A stretch of 64,000 nucleotides of DNA from Holothuria scabra. Its lineage: Eukaryota; Echinodermata; Holothuroidea; Aspidochirotida; Holothuriidae. The notes below the pieces were generated by a model. The model was not told the origin of the DNA, made no database searches, and saw only the letters and a program-made list of their open reading frames with translations. Below are positions 58,990 through 64,000 of this stretch, piece after piece; position 1 is the first letter of the stretch, and each line of letters starts with the position of its first letter. The DNA lies in assembly GCA_037179385.1 (NCBI GenBank), contig CM074189.1, forward strand, positions 22,021,020 to 22,085,019. Direction: 5' to 3'. The position numbers and the translations under genes were made by a program.

Positions 58990-59585
58990 TATTTTGATAT
59001 AGCAAAGAAGAATACATTCTACATATTCTAGTGAAATTTTTATTCATTTCCAATGTTAAGTTCTCGAGATATTAGCAACTGAAGGAAGAAACTTTCTGCA
59101 TAGAATGAACTTGAAGCAGGCAGGCGTAATGTCAAGGATTCACATTGTTTGCCAAAGTTTTGTTTTAGTTAATAATTTACCAGCAATTTTTTTCAACTAA
59201 ACTCTGCGTTATTGATATCTTTGGTTCATCCTTACAAATGGAATTTTAAAATATTTTCAGGCCTTAGGGGTAAGATAGTATCCGTAATAAAATCAAGATC
59301 AAAATAATAGAATGAAAAATAGAGAAACCAAAACATACAATGTGAATCCATGACAACACCTCCTGCTTCAAGTTCACCTTTTATAGAAAAGGGGTGAGAT
59401 AGTATCCTTAAACAAATCAAGATCAAAATATTAACATGAAAAATAGAGAAACAGAAAACATACAATATGAATCCATGACAACACCTGCTGCTTCAAGTTC
59501 ACGGCTTTTATAGAAAATGTGTCAATTTCAATGGCTAATATCTCGAGATCCGAACATACGAAGTGAATTAAACTTTCACCAGGAT
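58990..59585. repeat. Imperfect long inverted repeat
   Basis: The left arm contains TCTCGAGATATTAGCAACTG and GAACTTGAAGCAGGCAGG. The right arm carries the inverse: CCTGCTGCTTCAAGTTCAC and TGGCTAATATCTCGAGATC. The arms extend outwards over AGTGAAATTTTTATTCA against TGAATTAAACTTTCACC. It is probably a fold-back or TIR element; the ends are not sharply defined. Confidence 0.6.
59262..59512 (+). repeat. 124-bp tandem duplication
   Basis: Two units 124 bp apart share AGATAGTATCC, AATCAAGATCAAAAT, GAAAAATAGAGAAAC, AATCCATGACAACACC and GCTTCAAGTTCAC. They lie in the middle of the inverted repeat above. Confidence 0.8.
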
Positions 59586-60196
59586 GCTTAAAATATGTTC
59601 ATCTTAAACAAAACAAAAATAAATCTGGCGTTTGAAAATTCTATTAAATATAATATGTCGCTGTGCACACGGCATAAATCCAGGGTAAAATGCGCGAACG
59701 GGGGAAACGGGAAGAGCATATAGTGAGACGAAGGTTTTGATCATCATTTGTATTGATTCATTGAGATTATTAGAAATAAAAAGGGGTATTCTGACCCGTA
59801 AGCGAGGGGAGGGGGGCGGGCTCCCACCCAACAGTTTTCACGGGGGCAAGCCCAATTTCCCCTTAGTACTTTAGCAGAACATGGACTACTTTGCAAAAAG
59901 AAATTGAACCTATCATGGGACTCAATATTTCACTAATGGATTTGCCTAAACCTCATTGGTTTCCACTTGCTATATCTTGGACCTTGGATCCTTATCAGGG
60001 CTTTTCTCTTGGACTCCATCCGAAAAAATCGTTACTCGCGTGAAAATTTCTTGCGCTCCCATTTGCCTTCCCCCATTTTAAGTCTTGGTGCCGCCATTAT
60101 GTGTAGACGTAAGAATTAAGTAATAAAAAAAATTGTAATCACATAATTTCAAAACAGTCAATTATGAATTCGGATACCCCTGTGTTCTAATTTAAG

Positions 60197-60254
60197 TTGG
60201 GGGACTGCATTTTGCGGTTTGTTTACGGACAAACCGCAAAATGCAGTCCCCCAA
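60197..60254. repeat. Perfect 26-bp hairpin with 6-base loop
   Basis: The arms TTGGGGGACTGCATTTTGCG + GTTTGT and ACAAAC + CGCAAAATGCAGTCCCCCAA are exact inverse complements around TTACGG. The length and perfection suggest recent origin or maintained function, such as a hairpin RNA stem. A T run follows directly. Confidence 0.9.
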
Positions 60255-60339
60255 GTTTTTTTTTTTTTGTTTTGTTACGACAAGCTTTAAACACGTCATA
60301 GACACACACTAATGAACCACGTTTTAATGTGTAATTAAA

Positions 60340-60730
60340 ACAACAAAAAACGGTCTCCAAAAACGCTCATTAGACTTTGACCGCTGGTGACCCCAAAAAG
60401 AGCTTTGACCTCGACCGAAAACAATAGCCTTTTCTCCTCGAGTAAAGGGCATCCAAATGACTAGTTTGAAAACTGTTCAAGCTTCCTTTCTTCAGAAATC
60501 GCGCAAACAAGGTTGGTGCCCCCACATGACGTTTGACTTCCACTAAATTAATAGCCTCCTCTCCCTACGTATAGCGAATCCAGATACCGAGTTTGAAGTC
60601 TGTTCAGGCTTCCTACCTTCAGAAATCGTGCAAACAAGGTTTTTTAGACTGTAACGACTGTGACCCCACATGACATTTGACCTCCACCAATGTATACTGA
60701 AATCATCATGTATAGCAACCCACACACCAA
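60340..60730 (-). repeat. TTTGACC-type repeat, third region
   Basis: Three loosely spaced blocks share a GACTTTGACC/GACATTTGACCTCC word, AGAAATCGTGCAAACAAGG and GTTTGAAGTCTGTTCAGGC. It resembles the wording of the TGACCT repeat family but lacks perfect one-base-spaced direct repeats. Confidence 0.5.
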
Positions 60731-60999
60731 ATATGAGCTTAGTCACATCATGTTTAGAAGCTTTCTCTAGATTGGGATTGTTTTGGAACATGTTTTTATC
60801 CACCCGACTACCCATATTATTCTTAGTGGCAGGGTTGGCAGTTTTTGCCACAGGTGGTTTTTACCAGTGGTTTTTAACGGTAAAAAGTGCCCCTGCCAGC
60901 AAAACATGTTTTGCCGAAAGATGGCAAAATTGAAAAAAAAAAGCTTTTCTGCTACATTGAATAAATTGCTTTAAGTTTCAATTTTTCTAAATTTTTGCA

Positions 61000-61735
61000 A
61001 GGTTGATAATGAAAAGTGAAAGTCATTTTCTTGCACAAGACTTACCACTGTAGGCTATTTAATTTACCATGTAAGGGTCTGAATGATGTGTTTAATGGGT
61101 TTTTTTTTCACATTTTGCCAGATTTTCACCAGTTTTGTATAAAAGTCACACTACCCCGCAAACATATAGGTTGGGTACGCTTCAGAATTCGACTTTTCGG
61201 GTGTCACCCTAAACTCACATGACTATCTTGCTTTGACGTCGCTACCATGCTAACGCTGTTTTCCGTATACATTCGTGCGTGTACGTGCAGTACTTTTCAG
61301 TAAAGCAGTTTTGGCTGAACGAATATGCGTGCGAAGGTTGCGATGCGTGTACGGTACAGTGTAACATAGGTGTACCATGAGCCCATCACCTCAAACTGTT
61401 TGGTGAAGTGTATAGAATGTGCGTTATGTTTTCTGCTGAGCGACCGACCCAAGATACCAACTGACTCAACTGACATGAACAAAATACTGTTAGTATAGCA
61501 GTGCAGTACACACGTTGCATTGTCGAAATATTTGGAACGGCCCGCTGCGATCTGTAAAAGAAAACGACGTAATGATGTAAACGTTTGAATACCATCGAAT
61601 ACAGTCATCGGACAGGCCCAAGGCAGTGGGGCTTCAGGAAAAGACGTTTTGATAAAACGATTGAGGCCAGCAATCGCAACTTCGTTTATATTTACAGTTA
61701 CACTGTACAGTATCTGGTATGTAAACCGAACCTAA
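61000..61735. other. No gene recognised
   Basis: Unassigned DNA. A 103-codon minus frame (61297-61608) has no motif. Confidence 0.4.
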
Positions 61736-61738
61736 ACT

Positions 61739-62143
61739 CCCTTACAAAAAAAGGTCTGGCAATTGGTTCCAAATTCGCAGGTTTTCACAGGTTTTTTCCA
61801 GGGGTTATCACAGGTTTTTGCATGAAAACCTGTGATTTCCCTTGACATTGACACAGGTTGATCATTTGCCACAGGTTCGACACAGGTTTGCCACGGGTTT
61901 GGCACAGGTTTTATGTGCAAAACGTGTGGTGATAAAAACTAGGGATAACAAAGAATTCTTCCACATAACCTGTGGCTTGATATTAAAGGCAAGGAAATGT
62001 GTGGAAAACCTGTGTCAAACCTGTGTCAAACCTGTGAGTAGAAGGTTCCAAAAACGCAGGTTTGTCACCCAATGACATGCGTGATTTCCACGCGTGATCA
62101 CACATGGTGCAGACACAGGTTGACGCACCTTTTTTTGTAAGGG
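61739..62143. mobile_element. 405-bp TIR element made of CACAGGTTT words
   Basis: The ends are CCCTTACAAAAAAAGGT and ACCTTTTTTTGTAAGGG, perfect inverted repeats of 17 bp. The interior has more than a dozen CACAGGTT or AACCTGTG words, on both strands, including three in a row at 62005-62035. CT flanks both ends, which could be a 2-bp duplication. Non-coding. Confidence 0.8.
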
Positions 62144-62176
62144 CTACGGTTTACGCAGTACATCCGCAGCTCTAAT

Positions 62177-64000
62177 CAGGGGTGGCGCCAGCGGGGGGCG
62201 GCCGGGGGCCATGCCCCCCTCCCCCGTCGGGGAAGGGCGGCAGTTTTTTTCGGGGAGGCCTAAAAATGAAAAACCTGAAGGACTGAAGTTACTGAATGGA
62301 TGATCTTGAAATATTTTTTTTTCTCTTGTAACGTCATTTTAATGCATACCTGAATCGGTTTTTAATCACTTTGTACTAGCTCTTTTATCCCTCATCCCAT
62401 CTTCAATCCGTGCGTGCAAGATCATGCCTCGTCGGGGAAGGCCCCCCTGTTGTTGAGAAAGTCCAGTTTCGTGGGGGAACATTCATCTACAGTCTTATAA
62501 ACTTCAGTTACCCATATGATCTTCTTGATTTTGCTAACTAGAAGACAATATTCTTCAAGGAAACTCACAATTCCGAATTTTCCTTACAAATACGGGCCAG
62601 AGGTTGATCATGTACATGCAATGCCAAATGTTCTGCCATCTGGCCTGCCCCGATAGTCGAATTCTAGCAACGGTAATGAAAATCGGCCAGGCCGTTTTCA
62701 GCTACACGTGCGTGATGATAAACACCAGTGTGAGAATGTCTCCCCATAAATCTGATTGAAAATTCATTTGAAGCCACCTTGTAACTTGACATATTTTTAA
62801 ATTCGTTGGAAGTATAATTATATTAAGTCTGGTGTTTGGGCAGTCACGTAGAAAATTTCATCTGTTTAGTGGACTTTGCGATTGAATAGAAAGAAGATCC
62901 ATATAGAGTCAAAACATGAGTATGTTTTCAATTCCATTGCATAGCTTCCCCACGAAAAGAGACAAGACCGTTACATCTAATTGTAGCAGTACCTTTTATC
63001 TGGTAATTTTCTGATCACTTAGTAAATTGGGTTTTTTTGTGAAAATTTCGTTTGAAAGGAAAGATCAAATAACGTCTGCTTCATTTCTAGTTACAAGTCT
63101 TGGAAATGCCATTTCCGGCTGTCGGAGGGGTCAGATTTTTTAACATTTTACTGTACGCTCCGCGCCAATTGAGGTGGCGCTACGCTTAAATAGTGTTTTG
63201 GTCGAACAGATTACCTAACAGAACAATGCATGCTTGCAAATTATTCTTCGTTTTGGGGCAATTTTATGGAGTGGAATATTATTGTGAAAGAAAGTCCAAA
63301 AAAGACTGCTATGTTTTTAGTAAAGAACCTGGAAAATGCCATTTCCTGCTGTCTTTGGGTTCTCAATTTTTCAAAAAATTCTGTGCCCTCTACTTAGTAC
63401 TTTGGGTAGGATTACATTTTTCTGACAAAAAAGACGATTCTACCTCTCCCAAACTGGAACGCTCTCATACGCCTATGTCAATATATAAAATATAAAACTG
63501 CAAATATATGGAAAGCCAAATTTTTTCCCGCGGAAAAATCTTCCAATATGGTCCGAGGGTCTCTGCAAGATGATATTCAGTAACTCCAACAAAACTACAG
63601 ATCACCTCCTACTTGATTTTTCTTAAAAGAAGGTCAGATGTTTCGATAAAAACCCCCAAAATCTGTCATAAACTTACAAATTTTGCTCCAAAATATGATT
63701 CAGATTGTTAAAAGTGGAAACATTTTCCAATTTCTATGGATACTACGTAAAATAAATATCCAAAGCCAACTCTGTTAACCACCCCGACATTCTACCTTAC
63801 TTTGCTCTTGAAAGGCATGTCATTTAATGAAAACCTAAATTCTTCATTATACCCTTACCAAAATCCAAAATTTCTTTCATTAAATTCCAAAACTTCTCCA
63901 ACATAATAAGCTCTTAATTTTCAAATCTTCGTTTAAAAAAGGGAAAACATCTCGGGCAAACTTCCAGTCCCGTCTAAAAGCCTTTGTAAGGGTGCTGCAC
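62177..64000 (+). mobile_element. Long dispersed repeat, copy 2 (open at window end)
   Basis: It starts CAGGGGTGGCGCCAGCGGGG, a hAT-like left end matching the inverted right end GGCGCCACCCCTG of copy 1 at 35202. From about 62478 it is colinear with 33305-34840. The left-flank 8-mer is GCTCTAAT; the partner end lies beyond the window, so the duplication cannot be tested. No coding signal. Confidence 0.7.

Overview
This is repeat-dominated eukaryotic DNA in which I find no complete host gene. It looks like a marine invertebrate genome, and I favour an echinoderm or a relative, without proof. Reasons: AT-rich non-coding sequence with decayed reading frames, a Penelope-like retroelement, an L1/Tx1-like LINE, tRNA-derived SINEs, many short inverted-repeat transposons, long pure G runs, and AGGTCA-rich dispersed repeats.

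Layout. 0.5-2.5 kb: a 2 kb hAT-like non-autonomous element (copy A; copy B lies inverted at 35.3-37.3 kb with a perfect 8-bp target duplication). 5.1-9.6 kb: a short TIR element, then a Penelope-like element (reverse transcriptase plus GIY-YIG endonuclease) whose catalytic core is deleted and whose 3' end is repeated in inverted orientation upstream, then a 5'-truncated LINE flanked by a 14-bp near-perfect target duplication. 9.8-24 kb: MITEs, SINEs, a 200-bp hAT MITE with perfect 8-bp duplication, a 168-bp palindrome, a 973-bp fold-back element carrying (TA)60 in one arm, and unassigned DNA. 24-33 kb: a 1.3 kb hAT-like element, a MITE family with a double-hairpin design, an AGGTCA repeat, an ATATGG cluster, a SINE and its flank duplicated from 21 kb, a 21-bp minisatellite and a 399-bp TTA-flanked element. 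33-35 kb: a long dispersed repeat, seen again from 62.2 kb to the window end.

The most striking region is 38.7-51.8 kb. It parses as nested transposons by matching exact 8-bp target duplications: an outer hAT-like element (CATCTGAT duplication), an inner 3.7 kb one (ATCGAAAA), an inner 5.3 kb one (GATAGATG), and a 1.25 kb TA-flanked element, with further TIR elements inside the inner ones. Removing the insertions shrinks the outer element from 13.1 kb to about 2.9 kb.

51.8-64 kb holds more MITEs, two weak candidate first exons, two strong hairpins, a tandem duplication inside an inverted repeat, and a MITE built from a repeated CACAGGTTT word. Most open frames of 60-140 codons are chance frames inside repeats. 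The only protein-coding signals I can defend are the two decayed retroelements. No operon-like cooperation between genes can be described; the relationships here are insertion order, shared termini and likely cross-mobilisation by transposases not encoded in the window.
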